A stretch of DNA of 64,000 nucleotides, from positions 251,001 to 315,000 of the forward strand of contig NW_024756463.1 in the NCBI RefSeq assembly GCF_018991925.1, written 5' to 3'. The notes below the pieces were generated by a model. That model was given only the letters and a program-made list of their open reading frames with translations, ran no database searches and was not told the origin of the DNA. This DNA comes from Homarus americanus. Its lineage: Eukaryota; Arthropoda; Malacostraca; Decapoda; Nephropidae. Shown one piece after another: positions 50,001-60,259 of the stretch; the first letter of the stretch is position 1, and each line of letters opens with the position of its first letter. The position numbers and the translations under genes are program-made.

Positions 50001-50487
50001 AGCATCACTGGCATGAAGCAAACACTGAGCAAGAAGTTTGAACCAAGGAGTTGATTTGCATTAATTTTACATCAGTGTTTGTTAGGACATTATATAGACT
50101 GCTGTCATATCATGTCATCCCCTTGGCCAAGAAAACCCCTGGTAAGAACAATCTAATGGGGGTATCATGCACATCATTCATTAATGACTCAAAGGCTATA
50201 AAAATGCATGCAAGGACACAAAAACTTAATATTTTGGTTGAAATAGCTAGAAAATTACTAATTCTGTACAGTATATGTTTCAGATTTGGCAGTTGGACCT
50301 AAACCTACAGGAGAGTAGAGCAGTAGATATAGGCTGCTTTAGACACTACCACAAGCTAGGGTATCAGCCTGTCCCAACCAGTATTAACACCAGAAACAAC
50401 TATGTCATAACATGGGATCAAGCTCAAATAAGGGAAGAGAAACTCAAAAGTTACAAACTGCTCAGAAAGACATCCACAACCCAATAA
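31971..50487 (+). CDS. Golgi carbohydrate sulfotransferase (CHST1/3-like), eight exons
   Basis: This family moves sulfate from PAPS to sugars of glycans or proteoglycans in the Golgi lumen. Exons 31971-32082, 43641-43972, 45538-45675, 46396-46518, 46718-46816, 47025-47105, 49198-49353 and 50284-50487 join in phase (1, then all 0) to 414 residues, the usual length. Residues ~8-27 form a type II signal anchor, followed by RQQQQQLRP. Residues 124-133 (FFLYQPLYKL) align with the family FYLFEPLW box. Residues 240-247 (LRDPRAVL) are the 3'-phosphate-binding motif. VLRYEHL is at 296-302 and CFRHYHKLGY near the end. N-glycosylation sites are at N81 and N161 (NCS). Odd: the 5'-phosphosulfate loop, normally RxGSSF, is YDHGGGG at 104-110, so catalysis is doubtful. 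The family call is strong; the subtype is not settled. Confidence 0.9.
32083..33228 (+). repeat. 31-bp minisatellite at the start of sulfotransferase intron 1
   Basis: About 36 units of a 31-bp repeat. Each consists of GTGAGTCTACCACC, then ACACCACAGACCAGGAG. The array starts at the first intron base, so each unit boundary (CAGGAG|GTGAGT) copies a consensus 5' splice site. Each unit also holds a CCACAG that could mimic an acceptor. Minus-strand frames across it are repeat artefacts. Confidence 0.95.
33630..33740. repeat. 22-bp repeat (TGAGTACGATGACTTGGCCC)
   Basis: Five near-identical units, then increasingly degenerate relatives (TGAGTA...TGACTTA...CCCTT) out to about 34080. Confidence 0.8.
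34081..35984. other. Intron 1, no element with clear ends
   Basis: Apart from short TG/GT tracts (for example 35010-35025 and 35897-35916) and AT-rich stretches, I see nothing assignable. Confidence 0.4.
35985..36590 (+). mobile_element. RTE-like LINE endonuclease remnant
   Basis: Broken frames contain PRGDEVVLLHDFNAKVGIHA and WRNGVGKCNPNS, then ITNTLFR, then TVTDHRFIRAKLSLHVS. This is the second half of an APE-type endonuclease (DFNAKVG with a GDFNAKVG-like core, now HDFNAKVG; TDHR for the final Asp-His). Frameshifts separate the parts and the reverse transcriptase is absent. It lies in the sulfotransferase intron. Confidence 0.75.
36572..36715. repeat. ~26-bp repeat (CCTAATGCTACATAACCTAA)
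   Basis: Five to six imperfect units of CCTAATG.TAC.TAACC plus TTACACTAA. The first unit overlaps the tail of the RTE-like coding remnant, suggesting local expansion from it. Confidence 0.75.
37767..37858 (-). mobile_element. 3'-terminal 92-bp copy of the RLE-type LINE
   Basis: A poly-T (the poly-A tail in minus sense), then GGCCTCCAGCCTCCCCCAAT and TTAAATATCCTAATAGCTAT: the same 3' end as the copies at 38368-41480 and 41770-42631. It is flanked by the perfect 13-bp duplication TACCAATACTGCC (37754-37766; 37859-37871). Confidence 0.8.
37861..38367. repeat. 22-bp satellite (CTACTACTACTAGTACTGCC)
   Basis: About 22 units of CTACTACTACTAGTACTGCCAC with length variants. Related sequence continues on both sides (37600-37766 and 41481-41769), so the RLE-type LINE copies appear to have landed in one larger array. 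Confidence 0.9.
38452..38767. mobile_element. Tigger-like MITE in the 3' UTR of the RLE-type LINE
   Basis: This starts CAGTGGGGTATGCTATAACG next to TA and ends with ATGCTATAACG-like sequence. It interrupts ATATCCTAATA / GCTATCC, which is continuous in the copies at 37767 and 41770. It is non-coding. Confidence 0.65.
40431..41280. mobile_element. Tigger-like MITE (~850 bp), copy in the RLE-type LINE
   Basis: The terminal repeats are CAGTGACCCCTCCGTTAACG and the complement GTTAAACGAGGGGTCACAG, with TA on each side. It interrupts the LINE reverse transcriptase between motif A and the QGDP box. It is non-coding and homologous along its length to 44093-44540 and 51069-51920. Confidence 0.85.
41481..41769. 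repeat. ACT/AGT satellite, second block
   Basis: Units such as CTACTACTAGTACTGCCACC, more degenerate than at 37861-38367, lying between the minus- and plus-strand LINE copies. Confidence 0.85.
41770..42631 (+). mobile_element. RLE-type LINE, short opposite-strand copy
   Basis: The plus strand codes for CLNKQEVTDAIALGYGRPV, the knuckle CVCGSSYDVDHAMVC, RHDEVRDLTANMMKEICRDV, RTSNTSNEARV, then after a frameshift FTTSGGMEPSARCFYARLAE and LCLRGTRVSAPKPTTVADI. It ends with a 3' UTR and poly-A (42618-42633). It is flanked by AACTAGTA at 41762-41769 and 42632-42639, an 8-bp duplication. It is 5'-truncated before the reverse transcriptase, and near-identical to the minus-strand copy where they overlap. 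Confidence 0.85.
42996..43315. repeat. 28-bp repeat (AGTGGCAGCCCCCATAGTGA)
   Basis: Eleven units of AGTGGCAGCCCCCATAGTGA plus AGTGTTTAA, in intron 1 about 330 bp before sulfotransferase exon 2. Confidence 0.9.
43641..43972 (+). CDS. Sulfotransferase exon 2 (stem and PAPS-loop region)
   Basis: The acceptor TACTTTCATTGGCAG restores the split Asp codon (G|AT). Residues 38-148: a Pro/Thr-rich stem, then ANRFLVHSYDHGGGGVVSEA and FFLYQPLYKL. It ends KEK before GTACAT. The frame continues open upstream of the acceptor for about 60 codons; that part is intronic. Confidence 0.88.
44093..44540. mobile_element. Tigger-like MITE, 3'-truncated copy
   Basis: This starts CAGTGGTCCCTCGGTTAATG after TA and follows the 51069-51920 copy for ~450 bp, then stops without the second terminal repeat. 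It lies in intron 2. Confidence 0.75.
44990..45272 (+). mobile_element. 3' end of a CR1-like LINE
   Basis: The plus strand reads RVVDEWNKLPNIII (with RREICKQWFGN before it), SFKHRLDGYMSN and then a stop. The 3' end has repeated TTCTTATGTTCTTATGTTG, the octamer-type tail seen in CR1 elements. It lies in sulfotransferase intron 2. Confidence 0.8.
45538..45675 (+). CDS. Sulfotransferase exon 3
   Basis: 138 nt, phase 0. It codes for TEEGIEWLRGVFNCSF and ends NNYCHNHQ. The NCS glycosylation site and a Cys typical of this subdomain are present. The donor is CAG|GTAACT. Confidence 0.85.
46396..46518 (+). CDS. Sulfotransferase exon 4
   Basis: 123 nt, phase 0. It codes for VGLLDCVQLACQQRPLQAMY and ends NMYSSKLK, equivalent to the helix-strand before the 3'-phosphate motif. 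The acceptor is GGTGCAG and the donor is AAG|GTATTT. Confidence 0.85.
46718..46816 (+). CDS. Sulfotransferase exon 5 (3'-phosphate motif)
   Basis: 99 nt, phase 0. It codes for MVVVLRDPRAVLGARRR through NPADFKTQ. The RDPRA box, which contacts the 3'-phosphate of PAPS, is intact. Confidence 0.92.
47025..47105 (+). CDS. Sulfotransferase exon 6
   Basis: 81 nt, phase 0. It codes for ASLLCGAMVDDLGVAYQLRQ and ends YPQSVM, with the conserved Cys and Asp-Leu. The donor is ATG|GTGAGA. Confidence 0.87.
47376..48736. mobile_element. Non-autonomous DNA transposon with internal duplication
   Basis: The terminal repeats are CCGTATTTGCCGGTGTATAA at left and, at right, the complement of CCACATTTGGCGGCATATAA. 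TA lies on both sides. Inside, 47570-47770 and 47945-48130 are two diverged copies of one segment (ATTCAGTAATAAACAATAAT and flanking words). It is in intron 6 and non-coding. Confidence 0.7.
48881..49049. mobile_element. 169-bp MITE in intron 6
   Basis: Inverted ends TACTGTACAATGAAAGACAA and AAGTCGTGTC, with complement GACACGACTTTTGTCTTTGA then TTGTACAGTA. The spacer is about 105 bp. The type is consistent with a Tc1/mariner-like MITE. Confidence 0.7.
49198..49353 (+). CDS. Sulfotransferase exon 7
   Basis: 156 nt, phase 0. The acceptor TTTTTTGTTACAG is strong. It codes for VLRYEHLLLKPHHVLSYLYD and FLGLQVT. The donor is AAG|GTTGAT, which is weak; failure to splice would give a stop three codons later (VD*), truncating the protein by 67 residues. 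Confidence 0.88.
50284..50487 (+). CDS. Sulfotransferase exon 8 (last)
   Basis: 204 nt including TAA. It codes for IWQLDLNLQESRAVDIGCFR, then HYHKLGYQPV (family C...LGY ending) and a polar C-terminus. The stop codon lies inside an AATAAA at 50483-50488, and another AAATAAA occurs near 50650. Confidence 0.85.
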   Translation: MWQLDLNLQESRAVDIGCFRHYHKLGYQPVPTSINTRNNYVITWDQAQIREEKLKSYKLLRKTSTTQ

Positions 50488-50489
50488 AA

Positions 50490-51068
50490 GATGACTTTAC
50501 CGGTGAAGCAAGAATTCCGTCCAAAATAACCCATTCTCATAGATTATTGCGGTACAGTAATCACAAGTGAAAGTAATGATGATGACTTAAGGAGATGCTC
50601 TTAATTAGAAACTATATCTGGAGATTTTCTCTGAATAATACTTCGAGTGTGAAATAAAAGTAATTCTTTGATTAGGCCTCTATAACAGTGTGATAAAACC
50701 CTAATATTTAACTTTATTTTCAATCTCTCTATAAACTAGAATCTTCAGTGTCATATTATTTCATTAGCCTATATGTACAGTATTGTATTTATTAGCAAAA
50801 TCAATACTTTTTCGATTATACTGGACATACTGTCCAAGATACTCTTAATACCATTGTATGCACAAGTTTGGTATGTTTACATTTAATAAAAGTAATTATA
50901 TGAACAAGCTAAAAAACAAGATAAAATATATGTAAAATTCTGTTGCTATACGTAGACAGTATACACAGTACAGTACTAGTGACAATCAAAAAGTTACTGC
51001 TCATCCCCTTCCTCCCCAGCATTGTCATATTGGCATTTGTATTGCTGATAATGGACTCGGTGATTGTA
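50490..51068. other. 3' flank of the sulfotransferase gene
   Basis: AT-rich sequence with a further AAATAAA near 50653. Nothing else is recognised. Confidence 0.4.
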
Positions 51069-51920
51069 CAGTGGTCCCTCGGTTAACAAACACAATTCGT
51101 TCCACAGAGTCGTTCGTTAACCAAAAATTTCATTAACCGAATCCATTGTTTCAATGGGATATTGGGTAATTGGTTCCAGCTCACCGAAAAGTACATACAA
51201 AGTAAAAAAAAAAATTGCAGTAAGGTACACTTACTTTGAGATGTGCCTGTAGAAGGTTCCTGGAAGATGATGGGAATTAGAAGTGGGGGTGGAGGAGAAG
51301 GGAGAAGAGAAGGAAGTGGGGATGGAGGAGAAATCACCTTTCAGGGGACCCATGCATGATGCAGTCATTTCACCAATAAAATTTTAAGTTCACTAGGTGT
51401 AATTCAAGATTATTTTATTTAAATCAACACTGCATTGTGCTATATAGTATCAATATGTTAATTAAATTTCAGAATGACCAATAATTTCAATGAAAAATGC
51501 AAAATAACACCAACAAAATAGATGTTCACTCCACTGTCAACAGAGTCCAACTGACGCCTTGTGGCTGAGTCAAGCATCTGATGGGCGCACAAAAAACTAG
51601 TTCCCTGTACTGCATATATTATCAATATGTAAAATAAATGTTAAAATGACTAATAATTTTAATATAAAAAATGCAAAAATATTAAAGAGCACAACTTTAT
51701 TGATATTTACTCCACTGTAAACGAATGTAAACATAGAACACATTACTGAATTGGCAGACTAGCCCATCAGCTGATCAGCTGATGCTCAAAACAAAACGTG
51801 ATGTTCATAAGGATTTCGCAATCGAATTTTTGTTCGTTAACCGAATTGAAATTCTTATGGAAGATAATTCGTTAACCGAAATTTCGTTAACCGAACTGTT
51901 CGTTAACCGAGGGACCACTG
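51069..51920. mobile_element. Tigger-like MITE, complete copy (852 bp)
   Basis: Terminal repeats CAGTGGTCCCTCGGTTAAC and GTTAACCGAGGGACCACTG, flanked by TA/TA. The subterminal parts also contain GTTCGTTAACC/GGTTAACGAAC repeats. There is no transposase frame. Confidence 0.9.
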
Positions 51921-53202
<1,282 letters not shown>

Positions 53203-53439
53203 ATATCCAAACTATGTTTTTCAATGGTTTTCGACATGTTTTGAAGGATTTTTACCTTCATTTCTATCGGAAATCACTAGTTTATTATATCTCCCTTATC
53301 CAATGGTAATGGGGGACCCCAGTGGGAACGCAGGGTTTGATTGGGGAAAAATCACACAAACTAGTGATTTACAACAGATATGAAGGTCCAAATTGTTCAA
53401 AACACATGAAAAATCATTGGAAAAACATAATTTGGATAT
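53203..53439. repeat. Foldback repeat, ~85-bp arms
   Basis: ATATCCAAACTATGTTTTTC through AAATCACTAGTTT pairs with AAACTAGTGATTT through AAAACATAATTTGGATAT, with a ~70-bp loop. The right arm is followed by TCTAACCTAACC. It is non-coding. Confidence 0.75.
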
Positions 53440-55352
53440 GAAATCTAACCTAACCTAATTTGTGACACAAATGCTATCGAAGAAAGGTATCTTAGAATTG
53501 TCTAAACTACTGATTCCAATAGTTAAATTCCTAAGATTCCCCGGATGACAAATGAAAATACAGTAATACCGTATAATCAGCCAAAATACCACTAAAGCAA
53601 TGTTAAGATGTAAAAAGTGATTACAGTTACATATACTGTACTGTACATTCAGTATTTTATGTACTAGCTAAATGATAGTACAGTACTGAACTTCATATAG
53701 CAGAGTGGACAGTGTTTGCTAGTCTGTACAGTATACAGTGGGTGTACAGTACGGTCAGCCAAAGATGCACCGACCCCACCCTGGGTCTCGTGCTCGCAAT
53801 TTTACCTGGCAATACTTGGTAAAGGAAGGCTGTATGTAAAGGTGATTGTGACTGGTGGATCTGTTTTCAGCTGTATCACTGTCAGGATAATTATTAAAGA
53901 AACCAAAGGTAACATTCTTATAATAATAAACTAGTGTTAGGTTAGTTTAAGCTAGGCCTACCAGGGGTCCAGGGGCAGAGCCCCCGGCTAGGGGTTAGGT
54001 GAGGCTACGTTACGTTATCAGGTTAGGTACGTTAGGTTAGATGACTCGTTTTTGTGTTCTCCCCCACCCAAAAACCCTGATTTCCCAGGCTCTCCCCCAT
54101 TATTGTTGGAGGTCGGGCAAAAACGAACAATTTCCGCTAAAAATTAAGGACAGATTTGCTTAAAACACAACAAAATACACTGGAAAAACATATTGGTCAA
54201 CCCCTACGGACTCATTTCCAAAAGTAAAAATTTACCCAACTACTTTTTTTTGTGCATTTTGAATGATTCTTATCTACTCTTATCTAACCTAGCCACAGAA
54301 TCCAGGAACTAAGTCTAACCTAACCCAAATTCCTAAGATTCCCCGATGACATAAACTAAAATAATACCCAAAAACGAACGGTTCTACTGATTGTATTTTA
54401 CTGCACATTAGATGACCTCCCATCAATCCCCACCGGCAATAATAATTAAATCGCCTAATTCACAGTTTGGTTAACATATGGGACTAATCCGCCAGGGCTG
54501 CATAGCGCCAATGCGTCCGTATCATCTGACATCCAGAAAATGCCTCAAATTTCACAATATCATAGTAAGTTGTTTCTGTTTAATATACCGGGGAAGTTAG
54601 GTAAGGTTAGGTAGGTTTATTTGGTTTGATTGGTTAGGTCTGTTCTTCACAGCCACAAATGGCAAGTTGCATTTATTTCAATATTTTTTTCTACATATTT
54701 TCACAAACTACAACATTGTCCACTATAATATAACAATGAAAATCCGGCGTTTTTATAATTGTTTTTAATCAATTTCGTTCACGGGTTAGTCCTGTATAGT
54801 TACCCACAGTTGACCTTAAAGTTCAACGTGGATTTTAAGGCTTATATAAGCATGAAAAGCAATGATTAACTTTGTAGTAACTTCACACACTTGCAAGGCT
54901 ACTCACCTCAACCCTCTTCGCCTCTTGTCACGTTATTCAACTCGGTTGTGCAGGTACGTAAAACTTCAGTTGGTGTCAAGGAATCTTTATATTTCAGTTG
55001 ATTTCAACCTGGGCACTAAAGTAACATTAAGTCAAGTGTTAAGTTAAGATACATGTCAACTGTGATCACACTTGTCAAACTAGCCCGTTTAGCCCGCCAC
55101 TGAGTGTTGTGTTGCCACTGCTGCCATCTACTGCCTGCATGGTGGCCACAAATGAAACCCACACACAGTATATTTCTGGAAGACCGCACACTGGCCACTA
55201 ATTTGTGGTATCTACAAAAAACTCGCAAACGGACCTTACCAGTAGCCAGCGATACAACTAAATATTTTAAATGAGCCTAGTTGCAGACAAGGACACGTCA
55301 CTAACGTCAGGGCACACTGGACAGCCTCTGAAACTGGAGTGTGGGGTCCGAC
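53440..55352. other. No gene recognised; TTAGG-rich patches
   Basis: Short GGTTAGG clusters are at 53936-54040 and 54595-54640. Frames at 53716-53934 and 54862-55047 have no family resemblance. Confidence 0.4.
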
Positions 55353-55815
55353 GGGTCCGACTAATTACCCAAATGTACCCGCAATTAAGTCAAATAATGG
55401 TCCTACATGAATAAATCGGACTGCCAATCACTTCTCGACTAGTATTTGGTGTCACGAAGTCACTAATTACCCAAATGTACCCAACTGTAGCCGCAATGAA
55501 GTCAAATGATGGTCGTACAAGCGTAATTCGGGCTGTGAATCACTTCTCGATTATTATTTGGTGTCATAGTCACAAAAAATTGGTAAACTTAATTTAATCT
55601 GAGTTGTGTTAGGTTAGGTTAGGTTAGATTAGGTTAGGTTAGGTACATGCACTTGATCTATTAACTCAGATTAAATTAAGTTTACCAATTTTTTGTGACT
55701 TTCTGACACCAAATACTAGTCGAAAAGTGATTGGCAGTCCGATTTATTCATGTAGGACCATTATTTGACTTCACTCCGGCTATATTTGGCTACATTTGGG
55801 TGATTAGTCGGACCC
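55353..55815. mobile_element. Mutator-like foldback MITE with TTAGG hinge
   Basis: A 463-bp inverted repeat from GGGTCCGACTAATTACCC to GATTAGTCGGACCC. The centre (55617-55650) is GTTAGGTTAGGTTAGGTTAG-type sequence, about seven TTAGG units. The left arm contains a duplicated terminal segment (55464-55560), as in copy 1. No clean target duplication is visible. Confidence 0.8.
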
Positions 55816-55821
55816 GTCTGA

Positions 55822-56046
55822 CTGGTGCCTACACTTCGGCACCTTACCTACCCTGAGAGATTGGAACGCCTGAACTTGCCTAGCTAATACTGTACTACAG
55901 ATGGGCAAAGGCCAACCTAATTGAGGTATAAATGCATCTCAAGGGGCACTACTCAGTCGCGTGTCCTTACTGGTAGCTGGCGGACGCTCGCACCCCAAGG
56001 GGTCACAGCTCAAGATTGAAGCCGCAGGTCCAGAAAACTGTGCACC
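55822..56046 (+). mobile_element. CR1/Jockey-like LINE, C-terminal fragment
   Basis: Sequence equivalent to the LVPALRHLSYSERLERLNLP through KKPQVQKTV part of the family, with frameshifts. At about 56047 it jumps back to an earlier part of the same protein, marking the join with a second copy. Confidence 0.7.
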
Positions 56047-59000
56047 TGGGGCGTACCAACGGTAAGGAGGCGTATCAGATGTCCCAACGGGATGAAGAAA
56101 CTGCACTAGTTGAGACTGAATGTGAGAAGGACCTAGTTGTGTATGTTGACAATGAGCTGAAGTCAGGGCCGCCGCTTCCATTAGGCGAGGTTAGCAAATG
56201 CTAAAAGCCAAAGATGCTAAGGGCGCCAACAGATACAGTGTCACCACCACAGCTCCATTCTACACAGCCAACAGATACAGTGTCACCACCACAGCTCGAA
56301 TGTGCTGCATCCAGGGCTGCACCTGTTGACCCCACTGACTGGCCATCCTCAATGTCCAACCAGGAAAAAGCAGAACTTGTTCGCAGAGGACCTTACCAGG
56401 TTGACCCTAATTATGTGTTTCCAAAAAAAGGATGGGAGAAGATGTCAACATGATTACTTTCGCCGAATCTTAGTAAATGGAGAGAAGATCCAAAGAAGTT
56501 GGCTAATTTATTCGGTGAAACAGGATAAACTTTTTTGCTTCTGTTGTAAAATGTTTTCTACGAAACATGTTAGAATGGTTGAAGAAGGCATCAATGATTG
56601 GAAAAATGCCAGTCATTTGCTCAGCACACATGAAAGTAGCATAGAGCACACTAAAAACATGACAACATGGAAGGAACTGGAGGTCAACATTGCAAGAGGA
56701 AGGACGATAGACCGACGGGAAATGGAAATGTTAATGGCTGAGTGGAACAGGTGGCGCCAAGTCCTCACTAGACTAGTGGCGATTATTCAGTCTCTAGCTG
56801 AAAGAAATTTGGCTCTAAGAGGGTCAACCGAAAAACGTAACTGTCCATCCAGTGGTAATTTTCTCCAAGAAGTGGAACTTTTGGCTAAATTTGATCCACT
56901 TATGAAGAATCATTTAAGTAGGGTTGAAAGTAATGCAGGCAATCACAGTCACACTCACTACCTTGGCCAAATGATCCAAAATGAACTGATTAACATTATC
57001 AGTGCAAAGATTACTGAGAGAATCGTGGACGATATCAAAGCATCGAAATACTTCTCTATTATTTTAGACTGCATCCCTGATTTGAGTCTCAAAGAGCAAC
57101 TTTCTGTCATAATCAGGATAGTGGCACTTGAAGACAAGCCAACAATAAAGGAGCATTTCTTGGGGTTCCTTGAGGTAGAGAAGTCTACAGGGCTAAATTT
57201 GTCATGCCTTCTACTCGGAAGACTGAAACAACATTTATTTTGAGGATTGTCGAGATCAATCTTACGACAATGGAGCAAATATGAGAGGAAACATCAAATG
57301 AGTTCAAGCCAGGCTTCTTCAACAGAATTCTCGGGCCTTATTTGTCCCGTGTGGTGCCCATAATTTGAATTTGATAGGCTATTAGCTGACGCTGCCAAGA
57401 GCTCCCTAGATGCAACTTGTTACTTCGGATATTTAACAAAAGTATTCACATTGTTTTCAGTCTCCCCTCAGAGGTGGCAAGTTCTTTTAAAACCTGTCAA
57501 TATTACTCTTAAAATCGTGGTCAGACGTCAGATGGGAAAGCCAAGTAAACAGTGTGGGGGCAATTAGATATCAACTTGCGCAAATCAGAGAAGCGCTTTT
57601 GAAGCTCAGAGAATCTGCAACTGACACTGTCATCAAAGTTGAGGCTCGATCGTTGGCAGAGGAAGAAGGGTCATACCGTTTTGTCATTTGCTCAGTTGTG
57701 TGGTATGATATACTCAGCAAATTTCAGCACGTGAGCAAACTAATGCAGTCGCCTACGATACAGCTCGGCGTGGCTGTAGATCTGTTTAAGATGACCAGAG
57801 ATAATATTGTCAGCTACAGAAATACAGGTTTTGCTGATGCACTAACTGTTGCTAAAGAAATCTGTGAAGCGATGAACGTAGACACCGTTCTGAAACAGAA
57901 GAGACTAAGAACTAAAAAATGCCACTTTAGCTATGAGTGTGCAGACGAACCTGTCAGCGATGCACTCAAGAGGACGGAGACTACATTTTTCAATGTGGTA
58001 GTGGACACTGCGATTTCCTCTCTTCATGAGAGGTTCAAGACCTTGGGCGAGGCTAATGAAAAGTTCAAGATATTGTTAGGGTTCACGGACATGTCTGACA
58101 AAGACATCGTTGATCACTGCCAAACCCTCAGCAACACGCTTACTCATGAGGGACACTCAGACATTGATGGAAGGGAACTGGCCATGGAGCTGCAGTGTCC
58201 CAGATTTGCCTTCCAAGAGAATAACAACAATGGATTTTCTCACCTTCCTGCATGAAAAGAAACTTACTGAAGTATTCCTGAACTTGTGGGTAGCTCTGCG
58301 GATCTGTGCAACTCTCCCTGTAACGGTGTCGGCAGCAGAGCGGAGCTTTTCTAAGTTAAAACTGATAAAAACTTATTTGCGATCCACAATGGCGCAGGAA
58401 CGTCTTAGTGGGCTGGCCATCATCAGTGTGAGCCATGCAGTGTCTAGGGAGTTATCGTATGACGATGTAATCGACGAATTCACTTCCAGGAAGTCAAGAA
58501 GAGTCAAGGTATAACTGTTATAAGCAGGCACGTAGCGAAGAGAAAACGGCGGAATCCAGAATGTCATGACATATGTTAATTGAATTGCTTTTTGTTTAAA
58601 TACAATGGTAGTTTGATTTTGAGTGTTTTTTACAGTCACCTTTCATGCCATTATTTTATGTTGCTTGTATTGTGCTTTTCTTTGGATATTCCACAGTTTA
58701 AGAGGATTTGCTAATTAATGTAGCCTATGTATTAGCAAATTAAAATAGTTCAGTGTAAGGTAAACAGTTTCTTCAATATGGTACCTTGATTACTTTGTGG
58801 GCAAATCCAATCGTGAAGTGGGAGGCGGGTGGGGGCGCCAGCTGCAGTCCTGCTAAGGGCGCCAAATAGGCTGGCGCCGGCCCTGACTGAAGTTCTCGGG
58901 CCATTGCGAGAAGAAGGTAAATCAGGCAAATAAATTATTGGGTCTTATAAGAAGGTCGTTCAGATATCTAAAAGGTCCGTCCCTCGTAACGATCTTCAAG

Positions 59001-59650
59001 AATGAAGTGCTTCCCCATTTGGAGTACTGTCACCCCGTCTGGTCCCCGAGATATGCTAGGGACTGTCAATTAGTTGAAAATGTTCAAAGGAGTGCCACCA
59101 GACTGGTGCCTGCACTTCGGCACCTCAGCTACTCTGAGAGATTGGAGCGCCTGAACTTGCCTAGCTTATATTACAGACGGGCAAGGGACGACCTAGTTGA
59201 GGTGTATAAGCATCTCAAGGGGCACTACTCAGTCGAGTGTCCTTACTTGGAGCTGGCGGACGCTCTCCCCACAAGGGGTCACAGCTCAAGATTGAAGAAG
59301 CCACAAGTCCAGAAAACTGTGAGGGCAAACTTTTTCGGAGTGAGGGTTGTAAACTCTTGGAACAATCTACCAGAAAGTGTTGTGACGGCACCGAGTGTGA
59401 GCTCTTTCAAGACAAGACTTGACCAACACTGGAGTGGGTTCAGGTACATTCAGGAGCCGGTGCATGCCCAGTACTTGCCAACAGTGCGTGACAGAAACGT
59501 GACCGATCGCCCGGGCGGCTAGCGAGCCGATGTTTTGGTGAAGAGGATAAAAGAAAAAGAAAAGTAATCAGAGACGTGACCGATCGCCCAAGCGGCTAGC
59601 GAGCCGATCAGTGGTGAAGAGGATAAAAGTAAAAAGCACAAGTCGACTGA
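56047..59650 (+). mobile_element. CR1/Jockey-like LINE copy, split by a hAT transposon
   Basis: This begins 5'-truncated at the HLGRTNGKEAYQMSQ box and reads DLVVYVDNELK to 56163. It resumes after the hAT element with GLIRRSFRYLKGPSLV, EVLPHLEYCHPVWSPRYA, VENVQRSATRLVPALRHLSY, RANFFGVRVVNSWNNLPE and AQYLPTVRDRNVTDRPGG, then stops at 59520. The 3' UTR contains a duplicated GTGACCGATCGCCC...GAGGATAAAAG segment. The last third of the reverse transcriptase is the best preserved of this family here (194 codons open). Confidence 0.85.
56164..58885 (+). mobile_element. hAT transposon with ZMYM1-like transposase, decayed
   Basis: The ends CAGGGCCG and CCGGCCCTG are flanked by GCTGAAGT/ACTGAAGT (7 of 8 match), the 8-bp hAT signature. 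The coding region runs 56214-58514 in several frames: VDPTDWPSSM and GPYQVDPNYVFPKKG (N-terminal), the TTF-type zinc-finger region LFCFCCKMFS, the DUF4371-type domain (YLGQMIQNELIN, FSIILDCIPDLSLKEQLS with a catalytic Asp), DQSYDNGANM (near 57265), CGAHNLNL, and the C-terminal dimerisation region LPVTVSAAERSFSKLKLIK (58317-58370). A stop near 57296 and at least three frameshifts (near 56440, 57380 and 58240) kill it. It inserted into the LINE above. Confidence 0.9.
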
Positions 59651-60259
59651 TGACGTCACGGACAACAAGCCACATTTGAGGAGGACCTCTGTCACCTCTC
59701 GTGGGGCGACCAGCATTTTAGCTTGAGGTCCACGTAGGTAATATTCCTACAAATCTAAAAAACAAAACAAAAAAAACCTCGTGAATCAGAGATATCCTCT
59801 GATAAGACCATTGGGGTTAAGGTGGCGGCTCGCTGGATACTTTCCACCAAACGTATTGCCCGTTTTGCTGGCCGTTTACCAAAACGCCCAGCAAGCACCA
59901 AGATTTCAGCTGTTGCAAGAAATGGACAACAGTTTGGCGGAGAATCTTTGCTGACCTGATTAGTGCTAAAATGAGCTTCATACAATTTCAAGTAAAAATT
60001 TTAATAAATCATGAAACAATAAAAATTTTAAATTTATCTCATAAACGGTGACATTCTCATTTGTAACTTTAAAACTTCTTTTCTGTTATTGTATCATTAT
60101 TCAGGGTCTTCTTTGACCAGCCAGCCACCGCCACTTTTAAATAAACTTCACGACGCACCCATTGTCTCCAGGCGGGGAAGCACCTCACTCTTGAAGATCA
60201 TTACAAGGGATATATGGACGACTTTCTTATAAGACCAATTAGTTTAGTTCCTTGATTCA
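59651..60259. other. No gene recognised
   Basis: Lies between two LINE copies. A short minus-strand frame at 59991-59755 (RFGKRPAKRAIRLVESIQRA) is unassigned. Confidence 0.35.
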
